DNA from: Trichostrongylus colubriformis | Taxonomy: Eukaryota > Nematoda > Chromadorea > Rhabditida > Trichostrongylidae | Direction of reading: 5' to 3' | NCBI GenBank assembly: GCA_963978905.1 | Contig: OZ022258.1 | Span: 56,900,591 to 56,964,590 of the forward strand | DNA: 64,000 bases | Shown here: positions 53,612-64,000 of the stretch, one piece after another | Numbering within the stretch: position 1 is the first letter of the stretch | How the letters are laid out: each line of letters starts with the position of its first letter | Translations under genes and position numbers: made by a program | The notes under the pieces: model-generated | The model's database searches: none | What the model was told of the DNA's origin: nothing | What the model saw: the letters and a program-made list of their open reading frames with translations, nothing else

Positions 53612-53783
53612 GGCCGCGTTCACATTTTGCGCCGGCAGGGCATGGCTGCCTTCACAGGCAGTGAGGCAGAGTGGCACAGGGAGGGCAAAGACGACGCAGG
53701 CAACGAGACAGGGTGGCACAGGCGGAGACGCAGAGAATCGCAGCCACTCCCTGCCGTCAACAGCGCAAAGTATGAACGCGGGC
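53612..53783. mobile_element. Family A MITE, longest copy
   Basis: TAA|GGCCGCGTTCACATTTTGCG on the left, GCGCAAAGTATGAACGCGGG on the right. The interior module (GGCAGTGAGGCAGAGTGGCA, ACGAGACAGGGTGGCA) is shared with the copies at 3049, 13120 and 23027. Confidence 0.8.
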
Positions 53784-54614
53784 TCAAGTTTTGCTGAATG
53801 TTTTGGAGAAAGTGTATTTTTCGAAGATGGATCATAATTGAACAGAAACGTGGAGCAGCGTCGAAATGCTATTCTTTCATTGCGAGTTGGAACTGTGTTT
53901 TTATTTTGTGTTGGTATGAAATTATTTTAATTTTTTCTCGGGCGCTTAGCTTCGTCGGTGAAACGATGTTTTCGGGTAGAAATACAATTCTACAGGAAAG
54001 GAACGTAAAGGGGGGGGGGGGAAGGAGATCCATTCTTCGTGCAGAAGCAAATTGTCCTTTTTCGGGGCCTGCTGACGTGCCTAGGGCATACGACTCGTTT
54101 TGATGCCAAAACCTAAAATGATATCCAGCTATACCGGTTTCATCTTCTCACCATGTGTATCGTGATCATTTAGGCAATTTTTCTGTCCATTGCCTTTGTA
54201 GTCTTGCTGGTTACAATTATCAGCCACATTCTACTTATTGTTTTTTTATTTTGTGCTTAGGTTGTCATATCAAGCAACATCTTTTCATGCATTAATTCGA
54301 GCGCATTGAATATATATGCTACTTCGAATTTTTTTATGTGTTGCAGTCATTATACAAATTTAATACCAAATGATAGTTCATGGAATTTCATTCTGTTCAT
54401 GTCATGCTGTTGTGCTGTGTTGAGTGCTGAAAATCTCACTTTTCGTATATGTATTAATGTATAGCGTATTGTTTTTTTGAAATGAAGTTCTCTTGCCTTT
54501 CCAGCTGTTGTCATCCCAGGAACCGCGAGGTGAGAGGATGCTTTCCGCTGAGACATGGCCAGCAGGAGTTATCTGAGGATTTTGGGTTGATCACGGATCT
54601 CTATTTTTGGCTTG

Positions 54615-54995
54615 GACACGTATTTGGTGCTATTGCACCAAATGGGTGCAGCAGTTTCAGCTAATTCGCAAAAAATTTGCTATAGGATTTGTCTCGGATG
54701 CTGATCGCAAACATCTTCCTCCGTTTTTTTGCAGTTGTGCAATTGCTCAAAGTGGCGTCGGAATGGAGATAGTATTCGTGATCAGGGTTATGTTATAGCC
54801 CTTACATGCGACATTGTTGCAAATTTGATAAAAAGTGTACCAATTGGGGCAATTGCACCAATTTGGCGTTAACGCGAAAAAAATGAAGATAGTCGTGACC
54901 AGTGCTCTGATTGTGTGGCGTTCCAGCAAATTTGGTGAACAAAGTTTTTGCACAGCATGGTGCAATTGCATCAAATTGACGCAGTGGCTAGATCG
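54615..54995. repeat. Diverged relative of the 28458-28900 palindrome
   Basis: Contains TTGGTGCTATTGCACCAAA, GGCAATTGCACCAATTTGGCG and TATTCGTGATCAGGG, phrases of the palindromic element at 28458-28900, but the arms no longer match well. Confidence 0.55.
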
Positions 54996-55164
54996 TAGGT
55001 GAAATCAGTGATCAGTGACCCGAGTAATAGAAAAATTCATTTAAAAAAGTCAATCAGCGTTAGTGTATACAGCAGTACCCGTGCCTTGAATATCCACAGA
55101 ATGTCAGAACGAAGAATTTTCATACACTACACTACGATATGAGAGGAGAACGACATTCTGTCCA

Positions 55165-55245
55165 GATGATTTCGATGGTGTAGTGGATAGTGCGACGGGC
55201 TTCTATTGTCAAGGCAATGGTTCGATTCCACTTGGGAACAAAATC
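55165..55245 (+). repeat. tRNA-derived repeat
   Basis: A-box-like GATGGTGTAGTGGATAG and B-box GGTTCGATTCC at tRNA spacing. Similar heads occur on the minus strand at 59600-59672. Acceptor pairing is poor, so it is SINE-like. Confidence 0.5.
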
Positions 55246-55617
55246 TCGCATTCCTAGGAGTGCACGACCTCTCGTGTTGGAGGGTCCGCATAGGTGTCCA
55301 TCGACTGAGGGGTAGCAAGCAACTGCTGAAAGGCAGCCATGCGAAGAACACTGATTGCTTGAGATCAATACAGGCCCCGATGAGCGATTGGAAAACAACG
55401 TTGGATAGTGGGACCAGGACTGGTCGCGAAGTATTGGGAGTCAAGAAATTCCTGTTCAGCTTGAAAAGGAAAGCACCGATTGATCAGGGGATCCTGCTCG
55501 GTTGGGAGAAGGATATCGATCATGTTGACAGTGAAGCGATGCAGCCCCGCTCAATTTCTCCCTTTTCCTGCTCAATAACTTTATCAAAGAAAATTGGAAA
55601 GTGGCAAAAGGCATGTT

Positions 55618-55702
55618 ATGGTCCGGATTCGAACTATCAACAGACCGCTGCTACATGTTGATCTAGGTTCCACCGCTCTATCACCTGAGCTATGGAGCGC
55701 TT
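55618..55702 (-). repeat. tRNA-like sequence
   Basis: Minus strand: CATAGCTCAGGTGATAGAGC (A-box and D-loop) then AGTTCGAATCC (B-box). The D-arm is good, but the acceptor stem does not close, so it is probably a tRNA pseudogene or SINE head. Confidence 0.5.
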
Positions 55703-56329
55703 AATTCTTTCTGCCAAGAGCCCGTTGAAGACATACAACGAGTACGGTGAACTAGTTTTGAGACGACAGCTCCCATGTGTGATGTCCATCACCGGGATGT
55801 GTACCTTAATGTCAGGATGCCGCACTGCGGAATGTCGCAAGCGAAGCAATGCGGACGAGCTAAATTGTTGGGTCCCGAAGCGATTAGAAGTCAACTGCGT
55901 ATCGCACTCCTAGCATTACGTTGTAATCGTTTTGAGACCCAACTACCGCGACGCGCATAGCTCGCACACACTGTGTCGCACGCCGCTCGCCATCGTGCGG
56001 CATCCTGACATTAGGGTACATATCCCCATCACCGCTACCCTCTCCCTCTCTCCAGCCCAAGGCACCATCCTTGGGTTTGCTTACCACCCTCGCCCCCTAC
56101 GCCTACCTTCCAAGATTCGATCCAAAGCTCAGCGTTCAGGAGCGATCAAGGATCAATGCCATCCAACAACGGCTATCAATCGATTTGTGTTCTGGCGCTT
56201 GGCTAGATGATTACCGTTCAGTGCCAGCCAGCCACTGCTATTAATCCACTAGTGTTTGGTGGAGAGAACATGACAAGGGATCGTGGCTCATTATCCATGT
56301 GTACGTGAATTTGCAAAAATCAAGACCTT

Positions 56330-56408
56330 GGCAGGCTTCGATCCCATGCTTACTGACGAATCCAAGCCTAACACATTACCGACTGAGCTACGGTTCTACA
56401 TCAGCTGG
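56330..56408 (-). repeat. tRNA-like sequence at the left edge of the tandem array
   Basis: Minus strand: CCGTAGCTCAGTCGGTAATG (A-box) and GGGATCGAAGCC (B-box-like). Confidence 0.45.
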
Positions 56409-56763
56409 ACCACAAATCACCAACATGAACGATTCCCCAAAAGATGTGGCTGGTTGGGTTCGCATCGTCTTTCCCGAGGACTTTGCGACGACAGTGGACC
56501 GCTACCATTCAGCTGACACGACTTGGCAACGGTCCTTCCTCTGGGCACATGCGTTATTCACGAATTCGTCGACATGGCGTCGACCCAGAGTCTAGTCGTG
56601 TTGAAAACTTGAGGGGCACCCCGTAGAGACCCTAGTACATTGCCACCCTCATCAAATTGCTATATATTCTTCGCTCTTAACAAACCCGTAAGGATTACGT
56701 TACGGGCTCATTAATGAGGGGGAGAAAAGTCCACGCTCGGGGGTTCGTGGGGCCGTAGGGGGG

Positions 56764-56886
56764 GGGGTGGTCAGGTTGCTCCGAGAGCTTCTCGGTTGTT
56801 TCGTTTCCTTCCAGTTGGTTCACTGTCGTTCACACCGCAAAGGAAACGAAACAACCGAGAAGCTCTCGGAGCAACCTGACCACCCC
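56764..56886. repeat. Array hairpin, copy 1
   Basis: Arms of about 47 bp (56764-56810, 56840-56886), perfect, with a 29-base loop. The left arm contains CAGGTTGCTCCGAGAGCTTC. Confidence 0.9.
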
Positions 56887-57339
56887 TCCCCCGTCATGAT
56901 GCCAGTGTGGTTCTTGACCAATCAGTCATTGGTCGCCCGTCAACTTGTGGATTCTCGTTCGTGTTAAACGGTGAACGGTGATCGATCGTAAGAGGATGGA
57001 AACAATCCAGCAACCTTGTTTGCCTTGGTGTAGTCGATATCTGGGTATCCTGACCACCTTGAGCTCGCCGATAGCCCCGATCCGCAGTTCGATGGCTTGC
57101 ACGTCAAGCGATGTAGACGAGCTACTTACGCAAAAACAAATCGGTCGAGTTTCTAAAGTGCATACTAACGACGGCTGGATGAGTCCTCTCACAGTGAATC
57201 TCTCGATATATCGATGCCGACGCGATACTATCATTGCTATCAATCGACATGCGTAGTAGTGTTTGCTGCAGAGAACATGATAGGGGACCCTTTTCCGTCC
57301 TTTCTGTATGCGGAAGTATCATTGTGCAAAAATAAAGTC

Positions 57340-57428
57340 ATCAGCAGGAATGGAACCACCATCTACGTCAACGGGCCACTTGAGGTCCCCGCCTCACCGA
57401 TTGAGCCATCCTACGACGTTGATAGGGT
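57340..57428 (-). repeat. tRNA-like sequence within array unit 1
   Basis: Minus strand: GATGGCTCAATCGGTGAGGC (A-box) and GGTGGTTCCATTCCTGC (B-box). Confidence 0.5.
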
Positions 57429-57809
57429 TCAACGATTCCTCTCACCCAACGCAAAAAGTTATGCAGTCTGCAAAAATGGCTAGGTCCGCTCGAAGGATAC
57501 AATGATTTTTGTGGTCTGCGTGCACCTGCCCTACCAGCCGCCTTATCGACGCGAGACGGCACGTCTTGGCAATGGTCCGTTCGCTAAACACATGAGTTTC
57601 GTGATTTTGCAAAGAAAGCCATCGACCCACTGTCTGTCCGTGGTGGAAACCTGACGGACGGACCGAAGGGACCCTAGCACAGCGGTCCTTACCGACAACG
57701 GAGATCGCTGCGATCTCCGTTCTCAGCAAACCCGCCACGCTTACGTTACGGGCATGCTAATGAGGGCGAGAAAAGTCCACGCTCGGGGGTTCGTGGGGCA
57801 GTAGGGGGT

Positions 57810-57930
57810 GGGTGGTCAGGTTGCTCCGAGAGCTTCTCGGTTGTTTCGTTTCCTTCCAGTTGGTTCACTTTCGTTCACACCGCAAAGGAAACGAAACAAC
57901 CGAGAAGCTCTCGGAGCAACCTGACCACCC
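57810..57930. repeat. Array hairpin, copy 2
   Basis: Arms 57810-57855 and 57885-57930, identical in stem sequence to copy 1; the loop differs by one base (CACTTTCG for CACTGTCG). Confidence 0.9.
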
Positions 57931-58908
57931 CTCCCCCGTCACGATGCCACTGTGGTTCTTGACCGGTCAGTCATTTGTGACCACGTCAGCTTGTGATTTT
58001 TCCTTTAAACGGTGATTGGTGATCGATCGGAAGAGGACTGAAACAAGCCACCAAAATCGAGCCACGTATCAACAACACAGCAAACCTTGCCTGCTTTGGT
58101 GTAATCGATGTCCGGGGTGGCCCTGGCCATCTTCAGCCGATTCCTTCGATCCGCATTCTGCTGCCTTACAGGGCCGCAGGGATGCCCCTTGATAGTCGCA
58201 CGATGACGAAAAATCAAGTCGATGAGATGGCAAGAGCGCAGACGGATGAATGCAATGAATGTGTCTTTCACAGCGGATCTCTGCTTCTCTATCAGTGCTG
58301 GTTCAATTCCAGTAGTGGTGTCAATCGATTCACGTAATAGGGCCTAGAGCCATACGAGAGGACCCTTTTGTTGGCCGTTACCTGTGCATAAGTTACTTCG
58401 CAAAAGCTATGTTCTCGGGCTAGACCCAAACGACTACCCATCTTTGCGCCGATTTCGAACGCGTGGCTCTGACGGTTGCGGTTTATTCCGCAACGCGCTG
58501 GGCTACCACAATCATCCTTTACTCCATCACATGAGCGATTACCTCACCAATGTGCAAAAGAGCTGGTTCACACAAAGGCATTCGGGCACTTTGCGTCGGA
58601 ATGCATTAAGGTCCCAGGGAGTTTGGACGACTACCGACGTCCTTCCTACCACCGCACTCTCGTTCAAGCGACACCACTTGACAACTGCCGTTCTGCTGGC
58701 CGCATGGATTATTCACGATTTCGCGTCGACATCTCGTCGACCCACTGCGTTGCTGGAAGAATGAGCACCCAAGAACACCCTGACACAGCAGTCCTTTCCG
58801 TTAAATTTCGCTGTGTTCTCCGCTCTTAACGAACCCGTCAGGTTTACGTTACGCCCTCGTTAATGAGGGCGAGAAAAGTCCACGCTCGGTGGTTCGTGGG
58901 GCTGTAGA

Positions 58909-59039
58909 GGGGAGGGTGGTCAGGTTGCTCCGAGAGCTTTTCGGTTGTTTCGTTTTCTTCCAGTTTGTTCACTCTCGTTCACACCGCAAAGAAAACGAAA
59001 CAACCGAAAAGCTCTCGGAGCAACCTGACCACCCTCCCC
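58909..59039. repeat. Array hairpin, copy 3 with paired arm changes
   Basis: Arms about 58909-58959 and 58989-59039. Relative to copies 1 and 2 the left arm has CTTTTCGG for CTTCTCGG and GTTTTCTT for GTTTCCTT. The right arm has the matching CCGAAAAG and AAGAAAAC, so pairing is kept. Confidence 0.9.
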
Positions 59040-59429
59040 CCGTCACTATGCTAGTGTGGTACCGGACTCGATCCAGTCAATGGCCACCCTGAAGACCTGT
59101 GATTTTTCATTTAACGGTGTTGAACTGTGAACGCGTGATTGATTGGGAACACTAGCAACATTTGTTTGACTTGGTATAGTCGATGTCTGGCGTGTCCCTG
59201 ACTGTTTTAAACCGATTTCTTGTATTTTAATGGCTTACACAGGGACGGGTGCGGAGGAAATCACAAAAACTCGAGTAGGTCGATTGGCTAAGGAGCAGGC
59301 GAAAGCTATGGATATGTCCTTTCGCAGCGGACCTCCGTGCCTCTGTACTGCTGGATGTACAGTCGATATTGACTGTACATGACCAGCCGATGGTGGGAAG
59401 AACCCCTGACTGCTAGTGCCGCCAAAGCC

Positions 59430-59505
59430 ATACCTGGCAATGGGTTAGTTTGTTCACTCGTCCGCATTGTCGGTGATTCGAATCCTGCTGTGTAAATTTT
59501 TGCAA
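59430..59505 (+). repeat. tRNA-like sequence after the array
   Basis: TGGCAATGGGTTAGTTTG (A-box-like) and GTGATTCGAATCCTGCTG (B-box). Confidence 0.4.
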
Positions 59506-59594
59506 ACTAGCTATCGACAACCATCAACAATATACACATCTTGGTGCAAGAAATTGGGAATCCGTGAAGATCAAAGCTCCGAAGCACCGAAGAA

Positions 59595-59880
59595 GTGGTC
59601 ACGGATTTGAACATTGAAGGTATACCACATCGTTGTGACGTGAGTCCACCGTCTTAGCCACTACACCATCCCATCACTGTGAATAGTTGATCCGTTCGGG
59701 TGTAATAAACCTTCCATAGTGAGTGTTTTTGTACGAGATCACAGACACGGGGACACATGGAATCACGATTGCATTAATTTTCTCATATTTGGCAGCGTAC
59801 GCGATTGAACTACGATCCCCACGACTGTCTCGGTGACAGACAGCCAACATAGCCACTCAACCACCACTTGACTGCTGGAG
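59595..59880 (-). repeat. Two further tRNA-derived repeats, minus strand
   Basis: First: GGGATGGTGTAGTGGCTAAG (A-box, 59672-59653) with a weak B-box. Second: GGTGGTTGAGTGGCTATG (59865-59848) with GTAGTTCAATCGCG. Both look like SINE heads. Confidence 0.45.
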
Positions 59881-61580
59881 CCTCTGATTTTATCAGAAAC
59901 TTCACTTTTTAGCGGTCAGCGTTAACATCAGTCCATTTGTGGGTGGTTTTACGTAGTTTGCATTGTGCAGAAAGCATTTTCAAGAGAAAACACGAAATCG
60001 CTTCATCAGTCAGGCTTCTCCTACATGATAATCAATCACGTAACCGGAACCTTCTCGTCAAAATCGGAGTGCATTTGGTTTGCACAAGTCTAGAACTATG
60101 GTCATTTATAGTATAATAGTATGTATAAGCTTGCATTTATACTACACGACAAGTCGCGCGACAAATGCAGTGTGTCCGCAACGCAGGTGACACGATTAGT
60201 TGGTACGCGTAAGGTGCGTTACGAATGCCGCATGTCTGCCTCGATTAGTATGAATGCACCCTACGACAAAACATGGTTCTGGCCTCTGCGATATATCGAA
60301 CTTTTCCATTCGAAACCAATTTCAATTAATATATTTGTGTTAGCGGGGTCTCGATGTACGCCGGCGCCAGATTTGAAACCATTTGTACTATAATCGAACG
60401 AAAGTACCAGTAGTAATCATACATTTATCTGTACATGCAATTAATGTGTAAAATATATAGTGTATCTATTACGCAAACAGACACGCATGCCAACCGCGAC
60501 GCGTGCTTGTAACCACATAGTTTTCAGAATGATGCAAATTTAACGGAAACTTTCACATATATGTAAGCAAGTTCGGAAGCGAATAAATACAACTAATGCA
60601 ACAGATTCAAGGACACCGAAGAAAAACGACCTACTCAATTAGAAACACGAAAACTGATTACCTTTCATCATAATATGTATAAAACAGCGATCGATCTGAC
60701 ATGTTGCAGTGATGTGGCGACAATTCCCAGTACTCAGAGGACATGATAAAGAAATCTGAACAAGTGGAGGACATGGAAAAGATGGGCGGACTGGAATGGA
60801 AGGTCGACAATTCAACGTCAAACTGGAGCTCGTCTACGCTCGGTATGACCACAAAAAGTCTACTAACGCTGTGCGTCTTCATAAGACCCTTAGCAGCAAG
60901 ATAATGACTAAGTACAAAGAAGACCCTATACACAGCGCTAGAAGTTATATGTCTGAATGGAATAGGGCTTTAAGAGTCAAAGTAACCGCCTCTTTCAGAC
61001 TGAGCCAACGTGGATGTGTTATCATTCAGGTGGAAGGACTTGATGCCACTTGGTGACGGTTATTCCGGCGCCCTGAATTGATTCTTTCTACAAAACCGAT
61101 TTTCGGAACTGCTTATTTCTTTTATCAAGCGAAAATTCAAATGAATTTTACAGCCACAGATTCAAAGCAATGGTTTAAATTCACCATTTTTTCTTTCAAA
61201 ATTACGTAAAATTATTTATTCAATCGGAAGAAAAACCCTCCACACGTAATACTCCTTCTGGACCTGAAACAATCGCAGATGTGCGACACATAAGTCAATT
61301 CACTGAATCCACCTATGCTGAGTACTTAATGCTCAAGAAACACGCCTATTAAATTTTATCTGCTACTCCAAAGAGGTTGTAAGGTGGAAGTATTTATTTA
61401 CAGCCTGACGTTTCGACCAGATCACGCTACTCGATGGCCCAAACGTGGCTCAAGAATCAAGATTTTCCACTGCCGTCAAACACTTCAATGAGTAAAACAG
61501 CTGAAGAAAACCCGTACGGGAGAAAAAAGTTCAACCGGTCCATCACCACGAAAGCGGAACAACGCCCCTTCATGTTAGGT
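59881..61580. other. Intergenic; no certain gene
   Basis: An open minus-strand frame at 60933-60658 ends next to a GTAATC donor-like site and might be an isolated exon, but no acceptor, partner exon or domain was found. Confidence 0.35.
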
Positions 61581-61734
61581 GTTGTCAGTGAATTTGAAAT
61601 GCCATGCTCTCCTTATACTTCGGTATAGTAGAGACATACACGTCTCCCTCGTTATATGTATAAATCGTTTGGTTATGGCACAAATGACAAGAGATAAAAC
61701 TCGTCTCAGTTGCTCTTGATTTCTTGATTTCTTG

Positions 61735-61872
61735 CGGAAATCTGGACGCTTCAAGCACTTTCCTTGCAGAAATCTCAGTCTCATATGACAGAATTCTGCA
61801 TTTTACATCAAAGTCATTTCCGCAATGCTCCTTGGTCATAAAGTCCCTACTGAAAGTATGTGGACACCTCAA
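61735..61872 (-). pseudogene. Fragment of a Penelope-like retroelement, endonuclease end
   Basis: The minus-strand frame reads KEHCGNDFDVKCRILSYETE then ISARKVLEASRFP. This resembles the C-terminal GIY-YIG endonuclease part of Penelope-like reverse transcriptases, where a V-x-(V/I)-L-x-x-E-T/S run is followed by a conserved RK-x-L/R-E-A. No reverse transcriptase is present, so it would be a 5'-truncated remnant. Confidence 0.4.
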
Positions 61873-62647
61873 ATTTTAGCTTCATGAAAACACTCTTTTC
61901 GCTAGACACGGTTTTCACTACACTCTTTGCACAAATAACCATAAAACACTTTATCTGACACAGTTTTAGGGGGCGATTTAACAATTTTCTACTATTGGGA
62001 AAATATTTCTTCGTATCGAGAGTATATGGGCACTCAGTAAAAACAAGCACATGGCTGATCTTCAAGAAACTTTGAGTCCACTAGGACATCGTTTAACAAT
62101 ACCGCCGTCCACGTTCACATTCAACCAAAGTATAGCTTCAACGCGATGAGGTCGAGGCGATAGATTAGCATGCTTGCCCCCTACTGCAATCCAACCGAAA
62201 ACTCATTGGGGATGACTGTTCAGCAAATCAACCGAAATGAAAGGCGATTGCTTAGCAAATCTGCCAAAATGAAAGGCACTACACGACCGTGAATGAACTA
62301 ATGAAAGCGGTTGTGGTTGCCTGAGACAACATCAATAAGCAACTTTCGGAAACTTGGTTCAGAGCATGCCGAACAAGATATTCGAGTAACTCGAAACCAC
62401 TGAGGACCCAAAGTTTTTAACCTTAGCGACAGGCTTGTTTCTTTAAGTTTCCACATACTTTTGGTACAAATAAAACTTTTCCACATAATAGATACTAGTT
62501 GAATTGCCCTTAGAACTCTGCCAGACTGAGTATTCTTAGGTCATCACAAGCAAGGAATTGAATAGTCAAAACCGTGTGTTACGAGTGAGTGGTGTTTTCG
62601 TAGAATTAAAATTTGAGGTGTCCACAGAGTTTTGGTACGGAGTGTAT
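61843..62647. mobile_element. ~800-bp Tc1/mariner-like element with TGTGGACACCTCAAATTTTA ends
   Basis: TGTGGACACCTCAAATTTTA occurs at 61859-61878 and as its complement at 62605-62624, each preceded outward by a CNAAA(A/G)T-like sequence. The interior has related internal phrases (TTTCCACATACTTTTGGTAC near 62450) but no transposase. Confidence 0.65.
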
Positions 62648-64000
62648 GCTTTCCCAGAGGTGTTCTCTTGTTAAGTCATCTTTTGTCACAAGATGTTTTT
62701 GAATACGTATCGTGAGCGCTCTTCCAGTGCACGTTGCCTTACATGCTGACACTCATGATTACACCCATTTTGGCGCAATCCCCAGTCCATACTGGCATGT
62801 AATACAGTACTCTAATATGGCTTCTTATTGTAAGGCCTGTTACGCTTGAGTTGGCTTTTGATATTGCCATGATTACTCAGTGAGAAGATCATCGTTCAGC
62901 TGTACTCAAACCAGACATCGTCGAATCCCAGCAGTCGGTCTATCACAAAAGAAAGGTATGCATAAGTAAACCTTATTCAGACGCGGTGTGTTACGGTGAC
63001 CAATCTTCCTTATGCTAGTACAACATAGCAGTCTGATGCAGCTATGTCAGAAGCCACACATATGAATTCTCGCCGCTATGTTGAGCCTGTGACATTTTTA
63101 CGTAATTTTGGAGCACGAGACTCAAATTTCCGCAAGGAAAATACTTAACGCGTTTTGGGCTTTCGTGAGAAATCCAAGTATGAGCCGCCGAAATGCTTAT
63201 CCATTATAAATGATCTCTTGCCAATTGCGCAAGATTGTCTGCTACTGATGTGAAGAGCGAGACACACATGTCCCGCTATAGTACGAGAGTGTTCATAATG
63301 ATGGTGTCTGCGTTTCCGAGGAAAATTGTGAAACTGGCAAAAATGGATTAGATAGGTGTAGATTAGAAAAATCCGAAATAGCGTTCTTGTGTATCTGCAT
63401 AATTGCGGACTGTGCGGATTCGTAGAAAGTGCGGAAAAAGTTTAGATACGTATCGACCGGGAGAACTGTGGAAATTCGGAACCTGTGCTTTTGCGAGCTT
63501 GTGGAATCTGTGGAAAAAATTTATATACGTATCGATAGGATGAAGTATGATGACTGGGTTTTCGTTTCATGCAGGATTGTAGAATCCTCCTCTCTCTAAT
63601 CCTCTCGATTCTTCCTTTTGCGCACGTTCCGCCAGAAATACGCTGGTTCCGCAACTCTACCAATCGATACGTATTATTATCATTTACGCAGACTCCGCTA
63701 TTGTGAAACGCAGATTTCACCACTATGCACGCTTCCTGACGGGTAGCATGGCATCTCTCATTAGGTGACGGCAACTAACACGCAGTGGCGCCGTTCCGCT
63801 ACAGCGGTGTTGGATTGAATGAGCCCGTTCCTCCCGTACCATGTTTCTTCAGCTGCTTTCCTGGTTTTCTTTCATAAGTAGGTTTAAGCGTTTGACGGTA
63901 GTGAACAAATCCTAAATCTTGAGATACGTTCACACGTTCGGGCCGAACTTGATCACGTCGAAACGTCACACCGTGAATAAACTGTTCCACCTAATATTCG
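62648..64000. other. Right edge of window; no gene recognised
   Basis: Near 63425-63545 there is a short direct repeat (GTGCGGAAAAAGTTTAGATACGTATCGACCGG-like, twice). No coding exon with a domain was seen. Confidence 0.35.

Larger units (their letters stand above)
56640..59340. repeat. Three-copy tandem array, ~1.05-kb units with a conserved hairpin
   Basis: Units start at about 56640, 57686 and 58766. Each begins with AACAAACCCGT or a near match, then a block with AATGAGGGCGAGAAAAGTCC and ACGCTCGGGGGTTCGTGGGG, then a long hairpin, a region with GGTGTAGTCGATATCTGG or near match, and tRNA-like sequence. Hairpin-to-hairpin distances are 1045 and about 1080 bp. Units have diverged considerably outside the hairpin block. 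No protein-coding gene is supported; the short frames in the hairpins are by-products of the inverted repeat. Confidence 0.8.

Noticed and set aside
54500..54535. Small plus-strand exon-like piece TTTCCAG|CTGTTG...CGAG|GTGAGA
   Set aside because: Good splice consensus but only about 26 bases, with no neighbouring exons.
56767..59092. Similar frames beginning MVRLLRELLGCFV in the three array hairpins
   Set aside because: They read through both arms of the inverted repeat, so the conservation reflects DNA structure and not protein.
60658..60933. Minus-strand frame ending at a donor-like GTAATC
   Set aside because: No acceptor, start context or partner exon; could be chance.

Overview
The window looks like nuclear DNA from a parasitic clade V (strongylid, hookworm-like) nematode. 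Genes are broken by many short introns with strict TTTNCAG-type acceptors. Gene space is sparse and non-coding DNA is full of short inverted-repeat elements and tRNA-derived repeats. The recognised proteins match nematode/animal families, and no bacterial gene structure is seen.

Four genes could be rebuilt exon by exon with consistent reading phase. (1) Plus strand, 13-8703: the 3' part of a CRIM1/CRM-1-type membrane protein (six VWC and three antistasin-type domains, one membrane helix, cytoplasmic tail); its 5' end lies outside the window. (2) Minus strand, 26880-25231: a complete AIP-1/ZFAND2 gene with two AN1 zinc fingers and a UIM. (3) Plus strand, 33089-37307: a complete DDX5/DDX17 (p68) DEAD-box RNA helicase with RGG-rich ends. 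(4) Minus strand, 47993-41695: a complete secreted class 3 lipase with a Cys-rich N-terminal module. Weaker minus-strand gene fragments are a helical/coiled-coil 3' end (22525-22170), a membrane-protein first exon (40726-40298) and a basic proline-rich terminal exon (37741-37408).

Between the genes, 8.7-22 kb, 27-32.6 kb and 48-64 kb are repeat territory. They hold two families of GGCC-ended MITEs with TAA/TTA target sites, a TTAA-bounded piggyBac-like MITE, mariner-type and other terminal-inverted-repeat elements, a 2.55-kb foldback with ~1-kb arms, a 440-bp palindromic element, SINE-like tRNA derivatives, a ~145-bp minisatellite, and a three-copy ~1.05-kb tandem array. Each unit of that array carries a long near-perfect hairpin whose two arms change together between copies. 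The genes do not appear to form one pathway: they are unrelated housekeeping, stress, signalling and secreted functions. Several long introns are long because a MITE sits inside them.
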